Assembly (NCBI GenBank): GCA_905116865.2
Contig: CAJHNH020004913.1
Location: 197,121-261,120, forward strand
Reading direction: 5' to 3'
Origin: Candidula unifasciata
Lineage: Eukaryota; Mollusca; Gastropoda; Stylommatophora; Geomitridae
Length of the DNA: 64,000 bases
The notes under the pieces were generated by a model. It searched no databases and had not been told where the DNA came from. It saw nothing but the letters and a program-made list of their open reading frames with translations. Position numbers and translations under genes: made by a program. Below, in pieces: positions 12,006 through 21,321 of this stretch. Position 1 is the first letter of the stretch. Each line of letters begins with the position of its first letter.

Positions 12006-12360
12006 GTATTTTGATTATTATTGTTTTTTTTAATATTATTATTATTTCTATTTCTGTTTTCACTGCTACAACTACTATGACTACTTTTATTGATTTCGCT
12101 GCTATTACATCTGTTTCTCCTACTACTACAACTATGACGGCTTCTTCTATTGTTGCTTGCGTTGCTGCTGTTGTTAATGCTACCATTACAATTAAATGTT
12201 TTTCTGCCACCATTACCTACTCATGTTGCGACTGCTGCTGCTTCTGTTGCTACTGCCTTTACCACTATCCGTTCTCTTTTTTCTTTTCTTTTTGCCCTTC
12301 CTCTGTGGCTTTTTTTCCCCCTTATATTCCTCCATCTCTTTATTCGCCTTCTTCGTCTTA
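11585..12360. repeat. Trinucleotide mosaic (TTC, ATC, ACT, TTA)
   Basis: Interrupted TTC tracts (11640-11820), an ATC run (about 11818-11838), ACT/TAC runs with a pure core about 11937-12003, and further mixed triplets to 12240. The frame through it encodes Ser/Thr/Phe homopolymers and is not a gene. Confidence 0.92.
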
Positions 12361-13299
12361 AATAAACATTAATATTCATCTCCTTATCAAATGGCAAAGT
12401 TCACAGGTTTCCCAGCAACGGTACTTCGGTATTACATAATAAAGGTAGTTCAGAATTCCATTCTTCCTAAGCCGTGTTTAATAATAACAATAGAATAATA
12501 ATGACAATGTGCAGAACAGCGTAGCAAATATAATAATATTGTTGAAATAATATTAGATGCGTCAATAAATACCATAAATATTTTCAGCGTTTTTTTTTTT
12601 TCCGCAGAAAAAGGGGGGTGGGGTGAAGATCGGGTAGCGTGAGTTGGGGGGGGGGGGGGGGTTGGAGATCGGGTAGTGTGAGGTTGGGAGTGGGGGCGAA
12701 TAGCTCGGTGAAGCTATTTCTAGAGGAAGGGGGAGCTGGATTTCCAAGACCATGAGGTTCATCGACCAGGTCTCAACTGTTGTTTACTGACTAGTTTAAA
12801 AACCTGAAACCCATATAGGCTTTTCTGCAGGTCATAAGGAAACGTGGATTTCCAGGAATAAGAAGGCAGACTGTTTGAACCTAGTCAATGAATTGATCGG
12901 TTTTTATATAATAGGGAAACAAATCCTAAGCTGCATAATTAGTGGCTACTGGTAAAATAATCGCTAATACTAAGAAGATTCAATCCCCCTCCCGGTCCCC
13001 CCCCCCTTTTTTTTAGCCACCTATACCGCCCTCCCAAAAAATGTAGTTAATACAACCAGTGTTGATCAATGACGAGGCATGATCGGTTCCCACATTTATG
13101 CGTTGGCAGGTAATATTACACCAGAGAGCAATCACGTGATATTTCACACCTCGTCGTTTCGCTGTTGACAGTATGTGCTTGTAAGTTGCATTCTGGTACT
13201 AGTAACTTTTTACTTTCGCACTTTACAGTAACTGCATGGCTAGTCAGAGTATGCGGCCAGTCTTCTCTTCGCTGAATTCGGGACGTAAATCGAGTGGCA
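12361..13299. other. Unassigned sequence with G-rich duplicated motif
   Basis: Contains a T-run, a G16 run (12646-12661) flanked by two copies of GATCGGGTAG, and a C-run/T-run near 13000-13015. No supported gene. Confidence 0.5.
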
Positions 13300-13475
13300 T
13301 ATTTGTAATTGATCATCATTATCATCATCATAAACTACATCTGCCGGCAGAGGAATAATTTGCGATCCAGTACAAGCTGGCTCCCACTGGCTATTGTCAT
13401 GCCGTGAAAGCGTAGAGTTCTTTGATGTTGGCGATCCATATTTTCCGCGGCTGTCCTCTTGCTCTTTGATAGTAA
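13300..13475 (-). mobile_element. LINE 3' fragment
   Basis: Minus-strand translation contains EDSRGKYGS, then STLSRHDN and EPACTG, matching the fragment at 8515-8620. A short ATC-type repeat follows. 5'-truncated relic. Confidence 0.65.
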
Positions 13476-13521
13476 ACAGTAATCTATATTGATACAAATG
13501 TTAATTTGCTGTGTTTGTTAC

Positions 13522-13798
13522 CTCTAATCTCCGAAAGTTCTTTGCCGTATGCTATCAAATTCCCACACAACATTGCGTTCAACTCCGCGCATGTTGTTTG
13601 TAAGAGTGTTGCACGAACCACGAACGACGTAGCTCTAGCAGCGATCAAATCATTATTTGTTTCGTTTCCGGCCAGGATATTTTTTAAATTTTTTTTTAGT
13701 TCCTCCGACTTTTGACTGTGTAGGTGTTTAACACTGAACTTTGCATTATTATATAATTTCATTGCTATGAAATTCTGGTGGTTGATAGACACTGTCAG
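13522..13798 (-). CDS. Candidate internal exon, unknown protein
   Basis: On the minus strand a pyrimidine stretch ends in AAGCTCTCTCAG at 13799, and the frame then stays open for 92 codons to a donor-like GAG|GTAACA at 13522/13521. The predicted segment is mixed in composition: charged near residues 28-40 (SEELKKNLKNIL), then alanine/leucine-rich and likely helical, ending GKELSEIR. I recognise no family. The reading frame could be chance or an old transposon, and it lies just upstream of a same-strand LINE relic. If real, it would be one exon of a multi-exon gene. Confidence 0.22.
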
Positions 13799-14039
13799 CT
13801 GAGAGAGCTTAAAAACTTATTTTAAAGTTCTTATTTCTTAAATCTTTATATGTTAAAACCACTTCCCCGGCTATTTTCATTTCCTTGGGGGAGGGGGGGG
13901 GGGAGGGTGTTGTTGAATGTTTTTGGTCATTTGGAAGTATATCAGTCAACTTTACTTTTAGTGTTTAAACAGAAAAGGTGCTTTAGCATGCAAAAAACAA
14001 TTATTGTTGTATCTTAATTTTTTTTTTTTTTTTACTATA
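13799..14039. other. Unassigned, with G-run and T-run
   Basis: A G-rich run sits near 13889-13905 and a T-run near 14020-14034. Nothing else supported. Confidence 0.4.
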
Positions 14040-14229
14040 ACAATGCACTTTAATCGACCACTTATATAAAAACACACTTATATGTTTCGTGTTCAAGGGT
14101 CAACATACCAGATTATCTCTGTATCTGTGCAATGACTGATATTAACCATATTAGACACGTGCGCTTTCTATTTCCTTTCTTTTTCCTTTCGAAGTCTCAG
14201 CAACAGCAAAGAGTGGCTAGTACTGCTAG
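14040..14229 (+). mobile_element. Helitron-like repeat H, 3' fragment
   Basis: Aligns with 16135-16317 (CGACCACT.ATATAAA, TTATATG.TT.GTGTTC, AATGA.TG). Its terminal hairpin is degraded but it still ends in CTAG at 14226-14229 followed by T. Confidence 0.5.
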
Positions 14230-14248
14230 TGTGTATATATACATATAC

Positions 14249-14306
<58 letters not shown>
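14230..14306. repeat. (AT)n microsatellite
   Basis: Alternating AT with a few TATACA variants at the left. It sits between two Helitron-like copies, as AT-rich targets often do. Confidence 0.95.
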
Positions 14307-14309
<3 letters not shown>

Positions 14310-14310
<1 letters not shown>

Positions 14311-14933
14311 CAATGTTTGTGTGTTTGTTTGGCCTATATAGACTCGGAAACTACTGAACCGATTTAGCTGAAATTTTCAGGATATGCTTGTTGTGATACC
14401 GGATTTTGAACCGTCGTGGTTTGAAATTCAACCTGTCACTGTTAGAGATAGGTGACCACAATTTATGCCAAAATATACGCAACTAATATTTATAACTTTA
14501 GTGATTTCTAATTATAGCCACGTTAGTAATTGCGCATGCGCCGTATTTACCATTCGCCGGCGAGTTACGTGCAGCCAACGCCTTCTCTAATACTAATACA
14601 TAGAGTAGGTCGTGGTACAGCAAACAAGACTATCTCTATATTTGCTACAATAACCATATTAAACACGATTTCTATTTTCTGTTTTTTTTTTCAAACAACC
14701 TTCGATGGGGGGGGGGGGGGGGGGGAGGGGGGCAATCAAGGACTATCTCGACGTCGGCGCAGACATTGACTGCGTCATTAACTTCATTAGACAGGTGCGA
14801 TTTCCATTGCTTTCTTTTCTAAAAACCTTTGATGAGGGAGAGGGTACTAGGTGGATTTAGTTGTGGGGGTGGGGGGGGGGGGTCAAAGACTATCTCAAAT
14901 TACGCCACAGCAACGCGTGGCCGGGTACAGCTA

Positions 14934-14934
<1 letters not shown>
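14310..14934 (+). mobile_element. Non-autonomous Helitron-like element
   Basis: Starts with TC after an A (14309/14310) and ends CTAG followed by T (14931-14934), which fits Helitron insertion between A and T without duplication. Nine bases before CTAG is a 5-bp stem GCCAC/GTGGC (14904-14908 and 14917-14921). The 5' part contains GACTCGGAAACTACTGAACC, a motif I associate with widespread invertebrate repeats. It holds two G-runs (14707-14725 and 14871-14882) and has no protein. Confidence 0.55.

Positions 14935-15003
<69 letters not shown>
14935..15003. repeat. (TA)n microsatellite
   Basis: Pure TA immediately after the CTAG end of the Helitron-like element. Confidence 0.95.
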
Positions 15004-15004
<1 letters not shown>

Positions 15005-15005
<1 letters not shown>

Positions 15006-15130
15006 TAGTGGTTATGGTGGTGGTGGTGGTACATTAAGGATGGTTGGTAAATATTACACTGGCTGCATTTACTTCTCATTACAATTGCTGCTCCCTATTT
15101 TAGTTGGATGGACAGGGATGTCAAGATCAG
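15005..15130 (+). repeat. Diverged direct duplication, copy 1
   Basis: Aligns with 15636-15755. Shared parts are TGGTAAATATTACA.TGGC, CTCATTAC.ATT and GACAGGGA. The copies flank SINE-I and could be internal parts of another H-like element. Confidence 0.5.
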
Positions 15131-15257
15131 TTATACAAAATATCGTTAGGTTATGATTTTAAAATCAGTCATTGAAGCCACGTATGCACATGCTCCGGGA
15201 CGCACCTCTCAAATTCACACTTTAACATTTGTGCTTCTTTTTTTCGTAGAATTTTAC

Positions 15258-15470
15258 GGAGGAGGAGCTCCCTGAACGATTACAAAGCTGGGCCTCCGTG
15301 CGGGAGACCGGGTTTGAATCCTCAGTACGGCTGGAGTTTTGTGTGTGTGTGTCCTCGAGAGCAATACAAAAATAAACTCACCTGCACAGTCATGATGACA
15401 GCACTAGCCATGCGGCTCTAAATACTTAGGCTCAAAGACCCCCTTCGCTTACACCCATCGGTGAGGGAGA
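15258..15470 (+). mobile_element. SINE-I (tRNA-like head)
   Basis: Head with B box GGGTTTGAATCCTC near 15308. Then CAATACAAAAATAAA.TCACCTG and a 3' part AGCCATGCGGC..TAAAT..TAGGCTCAAAGA. The same family is inserted in the LINE at 30732-30949 on the other strand. A GT-repeat patch lies inside (15342-15351). Confidence 0.75.
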
Positions 15471-15635
15471 AAAAAGTAGTATTTATTGGGGATCAGCCAA
15501 AAGCTGATAACTGAGAAAGCTTACTGTAACAGTAACCGCCATGTGGCGCTAAATCCCCTGGCTCACGGCGCCCTCTCTAAAGCGACCTAGAAACGTAATA
15601 TAACAGACAGTAGTGACATTATTTTAGTTGTTCTG
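15471..15635. other. Second SINE-I-like 3' end
   Basis: 15525-15575 repeats the family motif CCGCCATGTGGCGCTAAAT and GGCTCA, suggesting a second, 5'-truncated SINE-I piece. Confidence 0.4.
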
Positions 15636-15755
15636 GTGGTGGTAGTAGTTGTACTGGCACTTGATGATGTGGTAAATATTACATTGGCCGAATATACTCT
15701 CATTACTATTCATGCTACCTTTTTTACTCTGAGTAGACAGGGAGGCCACGCGATG
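15636..15755 (+). repeat. Diverged direct duplication, copy 2
   Basis: Partner of 15005-15130. Preceded by a GTGGTGGTAGTAG patch. Confidence 0.5.
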
Positions 15756-15770
15756 AATTTCAAATTCTTC

Positions 15771-15852
<82 letters not shown>
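15771..15852. repeat. (GA)n microsatellite
   Basis: About 40 GA units, nearly perfect. The Arg-Glu frame through it is spurious. Confidence 0.96.
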
Positions 15853-15855
<3 letters not shown>

Positions 15856-16129
15856 AGTCGGTAGATTAGTGAGGGCGGGGGAGGGGGTGTTAACTAACAC
15901 AACTTAAAACATGGTTCTCCATTTTTCATTTATTTTTTTTATTTTTTTATTTTTTTCTTTTCATTTTGCTATCGCTACCTCAGCTATTCTCACCTCTGTG
16001 TGTGTGTGTGTATGTATGTGTGTTTGTGGGCCATTTAGCTGTCAGTTTAAAAGTACAGTGGTAAGCTTTTTTTCCGCTCCCTGATAAATACTATTAGATT
16101 TTGCACGTGACAAAGAAATCACAATGTGT
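15853..16129. other. Unassigned low-complexity
   Basis: Poly-T-rich stretch (15925-15965) and a short GT repeat (15997-16024). Nothing else supported. Confidence 0.5.
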
Positions 16130-16317
16130 GGGTGTCCTAATAATATAATTCAAACGACCACTAATATAAAGACACAATTATATGCTTTGTGTTCTAGAAT
16201 CCACCACCTAGACTATCATTTTATCTGCTCAGACAATGATTGCACGTGCTCTTTCTAGTTTCTGTTTTTCCATTTAGCCAAACTAAGCCACAGCGTTGCG
16301 TGGCCGGGTACAGCTAG
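16130..16317 (+). mobile_element. Helitron-like repeat H, 3' fragment
   Basis: Ends with stem GCCAC/GTGGC (16287-16291 and 16300-16304), then CGGGTACAG and CTAG (16314-16317) followed by T, exactly as at 14904-14934. The 8-nt loop differs (AGCGTTGC here, AGCAACGC there) while the stem is unchanged. Confidence 0.6.
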
Positions 16318-16420
16318 TAGTAAATAAATAGTTGAAAAAAATGCATTTTTGGGGGTGGGGGGGGGGGGCAGGGAAAGTGTAAGCGGCGTATACATGTACG
16401 CCTCGCTACTGATTTAGGCA

Positions 16421-16570
16421 GAACTGTAGCTGTAGTGGTTAGTGAGCTCACCTGCCAAGACAGAGGCCCAGGTCCAATCCTCAGAAGCAGCACTATATAT
16501 TTCTGGGTTTGGTGTCGACCCAGTCAAGTTAAAATGCAGGCATGATAATTTATCGTGTTTTCAAGGAAGG
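16421..16570 (+). mobile_element. tRNA-headed SINE, singleton in this window
   Basis: Contains TGTAGTGGTTAGTGAGCTCA (A-box region), then CACCTGCCAAGACAG, then B box CAGGTCCAATCC. The arrangement is tRNA-like, but it continues into an unrelated body and has no matching acceptor stem, so it is a SINE rather than a tRNA gene. Confidence 0.55.
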
Positions 16571-17040
16571 AAAATATCTCAGTGGGTATTATCTGTTTTG
16601 TGAATATGTGAAACCGACTTGAGTTGACCGCATGAGTCCAGCATCTTTCCCTAGATCTGTTCTATGCAAGTGATGTTGTGAAGATGTGGTGGCTGGTGTG
16701 ATGAATGATGTGTGATGTATGGATGAATGATGTAACGGGTGGACGAATGACTGCGAAATGATAGAAAGTAAATAAATTTAAAAAATGTAAACATATTGGA
16801 ACTGTGTAAAACAAGACATGTTCGAGCAGGGGAAATGTATTTTGATGACTGTAGAATGATTTAATCAGGAGGACAAAAGCATGAACGGAGTGTCGGTACT
16901 ATCTTGGACACAGAGAGAGCAATAATAGTAAGATAATTTATATGACAATATCAGCAGGGGTTCTGTTAGTCAGATCAAGTAGTAGATTAGTAAATTTTGA
17001 ATTTTACACAGGTATATGCACTAGCCATATGACCAGAAAG
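16571..17040. other. Unassigned sequence
   Basis: A GATG/TGAATG-rich patch occupies 16675-16750. Otherwise nothing supported. Confidence 0.4.
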
Positions 17041-17137
17041 CAGAGGCAAACTACTGGACGTAAATTTGCCTAGAAAAACCAAAAACGGCCAGGGACTGTT
17101 GGGGTTGGTTCTGCAACGTCCTGTAAAGGATAGCAAC
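17041..17137 (+). mobile_element. SINE-A, 5'-truncated 3' end
   Basis: Contains ACTACTGGACGTAAATTTGC, CTAGAAAAACC, GGTTGGTTCTGCAACGTCC and TGTAAAGGATAGCAACTAA. Confidence 0.85.
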
Positions 17138-17273
17138 TAACCTTATATGCACTAGCGGCAGCCAGTTCAAAGAAAGAAAGCAATGATTTGTATACACAAC
17201 TGAACATAGCCTTGGGACTGTGTAAAAACAGGGAAACTGCTGCAATGGTAAGTATTTTAATACAAGGGGAGAG
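17138..17273. other. Unassigned sequence
   Basis: Short gap between SINE-A and SINE-C with no feature that I can support. Confidence 0.3.
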
Positions 17274-17530
17274 GGAGTTGCCGTGACGTAGCGGCCAGAC
17301 GCTCTCCTACGGATCGGAAGGTCTTGGGTTCGCTCTGTGGCAGGGCCGGACTTAAAAATGATTGGCTTCAGGTCGACCCAGTCTTGAGTTGGTACCGGGT
17401 GCAGTCCCGGGACGTAAAGGCGGCCGGCGTAGTGCTAATCACATCACCCATCTTGCTGATTGGTCTATAAAATGTAGGTCTAGCCCTATATGCCCTTTAC
17501 GCCAAGAGGCGTATAAAAGGGTCCTTGTGT
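17274..17530 (+). mobile_element. SINE-C, tandem copy 1
   Basis: Head GTTGCCGTGACGTAGCGGCC with AGACGCTC, GGATCGGAAGGTC and a B box region GGGTTCGCTCTG. Then the CAGGTCGACCCAG block, GTGCAGTCCCGGGACGTAAA, CACATCACCCATCTTG, CTATAAAATGTAGGTCTAGC and GGCGTATAAAAGGGTCCTT. The tail passes into (AT)n. Confidence 0.9.
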
Positions 17531-17533
17531 GTG

Positions 17534-17537
<4 letters not shown>

Positions 17538-17601
<64 letters not shown>
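17538..17601. repeat. (AT)n microsatellite between SINE-C copies
   Basis: About 32 AT units joining the tail of one SINE-C to the head of the next. Confidence 0.96.
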
Positions 17602-17604
<3 letters not shown>

Positions 17605-17868
17605 GAGCTTCCGTGGTCTAACGGCCAGACGCTCGCCTGGGGATAGGAAGGTCGTGGGTTCGGTTCCTGACCGGGTCCGGACGTTTTTCAAAACTAACTT
17701 TGGCTCCCAGGTCGACCCCGCAAAAGTGGATACCAGATGCAGTCCTGGGAAGTAAAGGTAGCGGCCATGATGTTTACCACATTACCCGCCAAGTGCCGAT
17801 TGATTGATAAAAATATAGATCTAGCCCTGTATACCCAATACGCATGAAAGGCGTGGAAAAAGGTGCTT

Positions 17869-17872
<4 letters not shown>
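17602..17872 (+). mobile_element. SINE-C, tandem copy 2
   Basis: Complete head (GGGAGCTTCCGTGGTCTAAC), B box GTGGGTTCGGTTCC, the body shared with copy 1 and the tail GGCGTGGAAAAAGGTGC followed by (AT)n. Same order and orientation as copy 1. Confidence 0.9.
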
Positions 17873-17947
<75 letters not shown>

Positions 17948-17972
17948 CGTGTGTGTGTGTGTATGTGTGTGT
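17873..17972. repeat. (AT)n-(GT)n microsatellite
   Basis: About 42 bp of AT followed by GT units with a TATAC interruption, forming the tail of the second SINE-C copy. Confidence 0.95.
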
Positions 17973-19199
17973 GAGTATTGAGACCAACCTAGTGTTGGTT
18001 CCATCCGTATGTATTTTCTCAAACAGCCAGTTGTGGTTTTCACTATAATTTATGCAATCCTCAGTGCAACCCGCGGTGTAAAATAATATTCCCCAACGTT
18101 CCCATACTGCGTGTGTTTGTTGGTTTTAGCTCTTATGCACCTAGAGGAAAGGCAACATGCTGGAGACATCAGTTCTGTCAGAATGATTCAATTATGCTTT
18201 CTAGATAGCATTCTAAGCTGGATTGTTCTTCAGCATTGGCGCACACTGTGGTATGTCTGACGAGTACAGCCAGATCTTCTTTGAAAAGTGCGCGAGTTAT
18301 GGCCGCCAAAATGACGCTTGGCGCGTTATTGAAATGAAATGTGACGTCAGTTTTTCTCAGCGGTACTCCTGTAGGTTTCAAGCGCCTGGCGAATCTGCAG
18401 TGATTACGAGAGAGGGTAACAGGTAAGGAATTAAGCTGAGTTCTCATACTGCTCCGTGTTGCGAGAATGGGAGGCGGATATGGAACGAAGGAGCGTTAGA
18501 GGGGGGATAGGAGTCTACTGGTGTTTTCTCCAGTTCTAAAAAACAAACTTTGTTATAAATAGAACTGGTTGACTAGGCGTATTTTTCTCCTCTTCCCTTC
18601 TGGGCGATGTTGTTATTCGCATTAAGTGAAAGCTTTGTAACGGTGTCAAAGTAATGACGAGTGTTTAGCTTGACTAGTGTTTTACAAATCTCCAGTCTAG
18701 TGTCCGGAAAAGTTGTTAATTAGTTTTCATTACCATTATTTTTTTTTTTCTTAGAGAAATAGATAACATTAATTGACACAGCACATAACAGGAAAAGAAA
18801 AACCAGACACTAGTGTTGTGAAACCACAGTGCAGTAAGTAGATGTAGAAAGATATGCCTTGCATGTGAATATTCTGTGTTATCATCCTTATCAATTTCGT
18901 TTGCTGCTATTAAGAGAGGTGTGCCGGCTCAGTCTGCGTTAGTCAAGAGCATTGTTATTCTGCATGGATGTATAAGGCTGAGCCTTGCCGTTTGGAATGG
19001 GTTTATAATATCGTCAATGCCACCAATATTTTTGGGCGCTGTCTTTCTCTTTCCTCAGATCTGTTTAGTGTAGCGCATATGAATGTAATCGTGTTGGATG
19101 AATTCTAACTAGCGAACTTCAAAATTGACCCAGACACTTGTGAGCGATCAGCTGCAGACTGACTCCTCTAGAGCTTGTTGAAGTCGTCCCCATGTGGGA
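17973..19199. other. Unassigned 1.2-kb stretch
   Basis: 18178-18447 is open on both strands (about 67 and 89 codons) without a recognised motif or splice support. A T-run lies near 18740. No repeat match inside the window. Confidence 0.4.
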
Positions 19200-19430
19200 T
19201 GCATTTTTTTAAAATTTGAAGCCCCACCCTGGCTTCTGCCGGGGTAGGGGGCTAAATATAGCCGGGCCATAAATATGGCTTAGACCTTAGATATGGCATA
19301 ACAGCTGAAAGGGGTTTCTCGGACCTCTCGCCGGGTGATCCTCATCCGCATGGTGGCATTTTGTGTCAACGGGTGTTTATCGCTTGTGTGATGTCCTGGT
19401 CGGGCACAACTACTCACCTACTTCCTTCAG
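19200..19430 (+). mobile_element. SINE-B copy
   Basis: Contains GAAGCCCCACCCTGGCTTCT, a GGGACCTCT-like block (here CGGACCTCT), GGTGATCCTCATCCGCATGG, TGGCATTTTGTGTCAACGGG, GTGTTTATCGCTTGTGTGAT and an ACAACTACTCACCTAC end. Confidence 0.85.
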
Positions 19431-19528
19431 AGCAGACACTCAAAGCAAGTGTTGCAGTGTGAATGAAGCCAAAGGCAGCAAGCGATAAAGAGGAGAAACA
19501 ACGTTTTTCTGTGGACTATGTGAGAGAG
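19431..19528. other. Unassigned spacer
   Basis: About 100 bp between SINE-B and the 92-bp array. Confidence 0.3.
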
Positions 19529-19907
19529 ACTGCCACTCCCCGCATTGGGCTCTAGAACAACCCACAAACTGGGTGTGTTATCCCAGCCAACTTTGCATCG
19601 GACGGTTGATGAGGTATGTCACTGCCACTCCCCGCATTGGGCTCTAGAACAACCCACAAACTGGGTGTGTTATCCCAGCCAACTTTGCATCGGACGGTTG
19701 ATGAGGTATGTCACTGCCACTCCCCGCATTGGGCTCTAGAACAACCCACAAACTGGGTGTGTTATCCCAGCCAACTTTGCATCGGACGGTTGATGAGGTA
19801 TGTCACTGCCACTCCCCGCATTGGGCTCTAGAACAACCCACAAACTGGGTGTGTTATCCCAGCCAACTTTGCATCGGACGGTTGATGAGGTATGTCACTG
19901 CCACTAC
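19529..19907. repeat. 92-bp minisatellite, four copies
   Basis: Four essentially identical units starting at 19529, 19621, 19713 and 19805, with a partial fifth at 19897. The unit includes GCATTGGGCTCTAGAACAAC and TTTGCATCGGACGGTTGATG. Because 92 is not divisible by three, the same peptide recurs in shifted frames, so it is not coding. Confidence 0.97.
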
Positions 19908-20222
19908 CTCCCTAAACACTTCTTGATTTTCATTTTAGGAATCGTTTAAAATTGGATTTCAGTTCAAATTGTTTTTTGTTTTTTTCAATCAATTTGTTAT
20001 TAGTGTTCGAATTTGAGTGCATAGTACAACATAAATAAATTATTAATAAAGCATTATTTAGAAATAAGTAAAGGCGGCCGACTTGATTTGATGGAATCAC
20101 CCACCGACTGATGACTTGATTTTGATGGAATCACCCACCGATTGTCTAGAATCAAATGTCCGAGACTTTATGAGCCGCTGGCGTCAAAATGGTGCTTTAC
20201 TATTTACTTAGCAGGAACCAAA
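19908..20222. other. Unassigned, with a 30-bp direct repeat
   Basis: TGATGGAATCACCCACCGA with flanks occurs twice in 20078-20145. Otherwise an AT-rich stretch. Confidence 0.5.
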
Positions 20223-20228
20223 TCAGAA

Positions 20229-20323
<95 letters not shown>

Positions 20324-20800
20324 CAAGAAAGAAAGAAAGAAAGAATGAAAGAGGAGGAAAGAAAGAAAGAAAGAGGAGGAAAGAAAGAAAGAAAGAGGAG
20401 AAAAGAAAGAAAGAAAGAGGAGGAAAGAAAGAAAGAAAGAGGAGGAAAAAAGAAAGAAAGAGGAGGAAAAAAGAAAGAAAGAGGAGGAAAAAAGAAAGAA
20501 AGAGGAGGAAAAAAGAAAGAAAGAGGAGGAAAAAAGAAAGAAAGAGGAGGAAAAAAAGAAAGAGGAGGAAAGAAAGAAAGAGGAGGAAAGAAAGAGGAGG
20601 AAAGAAAGAAAGAGGAGGAAAGAAAGAAAGAGGAGGAAAGAAAGAAAGAAAGAAAGAAAGAGGATGAAAGAAAGAAAGAGGAGGAAAGAAAGAAAGAGGA
20701 GGAAAGAAAGAAAGAGGAGGAAAGAAAGAAAGAGGAGGAAAGAAAGAAAGAGGAGGAAAGAAAGAAAGAGGAAGGGAGGAAGGAAGAAAAAACGAAAGAC
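20223..20800. repeat. (GAAA)n and GAGGAAAGAAA higher-order purine array
   Basis: Pure GAAA for about 130 bp, then units of about 15 bp combining GAGGA with two GAAA units, with runs of a GAGGAAAAAAGAAAGAAA form. All-purine on the plus strand for about 580 bp, so triplex formation is plausible. Long Lys/Glu and Ser/Phe/Leu frames on the two strands are artefacts. Confidence 0.96.
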
Positions 20801-21107
20801 CTTCCAAATGTTGTGGATGAACCATTTTACCGCCATGGCTCTCGTAAAGCAGAAGCATCGAAGAAAGAAATCACAGTCAGTCAAGAGTCTACTGGGAATT
20901 GAACGCCAGTCTTTTGTGCAGATACACATCAGGCAAACGCTACATACCCGGCATTAAAGATCACACAACACGATTTATACTAATCTTCCTTGAACTGTGT
21001 GTGTTAACTCTATATTGACCTCATTTAAAGGTATATTCAACTGAACTTATGTCTGTCTAAAATACGCAGTATGATAGTAAATTGTTTTTAATGATAACTT
21101 TCAGTCT
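20801..21107. other. Unassigned sequence
   Basis: About 300 bp with no supported feature. Confidence 0.4.
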
Positions 21108-21115
21108 TCTTAACC

Positions 21116-21313
21116 GAGCGGTTCTCAACCTTTGTGTCAATTGATCCCTTTGGGGGTCAAACGACCCTTTCAAATGGGTCGCCTAAAACCATCGGAAAAC
21201 ACATATTCACTGAAGTTATGAGGTAGCAACGAAAATAATTTCTGACTGGGAGACACCACAACAGGAGAAATTGTATTAAAGGGTCGCCGCATTAGGAAGG
21301 TTGAGAGCCACTG
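21116..21313 (+). mobile_element. Non-autonomous hAT element (MITE)
   Basis: 198 bp with terminal inverted repeats: GAGCGGTTCTCAACC on the left, and a right end whose complement is CAGTGGCTCTCAACC. 8-bp duplications TCTTAACC (21108-21115) and TTTTAACC (21314-21321) match at 7 of 8 positions. Internal GGGTCGCC and ACCATCGGAAAACACATATT resemble, from memory, hAT families shared by distant animals (SPIN/OposCharlie type). No transposase; it needs an autonomous partner. Confidence 0.85.
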
Positions 21314-21321
21314 TTTTAACC

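Noticed and set aside
11585..12361. 258-codon Ser/Thr/Phe-rich frame, and a poly-Val frame on the other strand
   Set aside because: Product of interrupted trinucleotide repeats.
18178..18447. Overlapping open frames on both strands
   Set aside because: About 89 and 67 codons without recognisable motif, no splice sites that I trust, and no conservation evidence available.
20189..20929. 240-codon Lys/Glu-rich and Ser/Phe/Leu-rich frames
   Set aside because: Purine repeat GAAA/GAGGA. Both strands open by composition.
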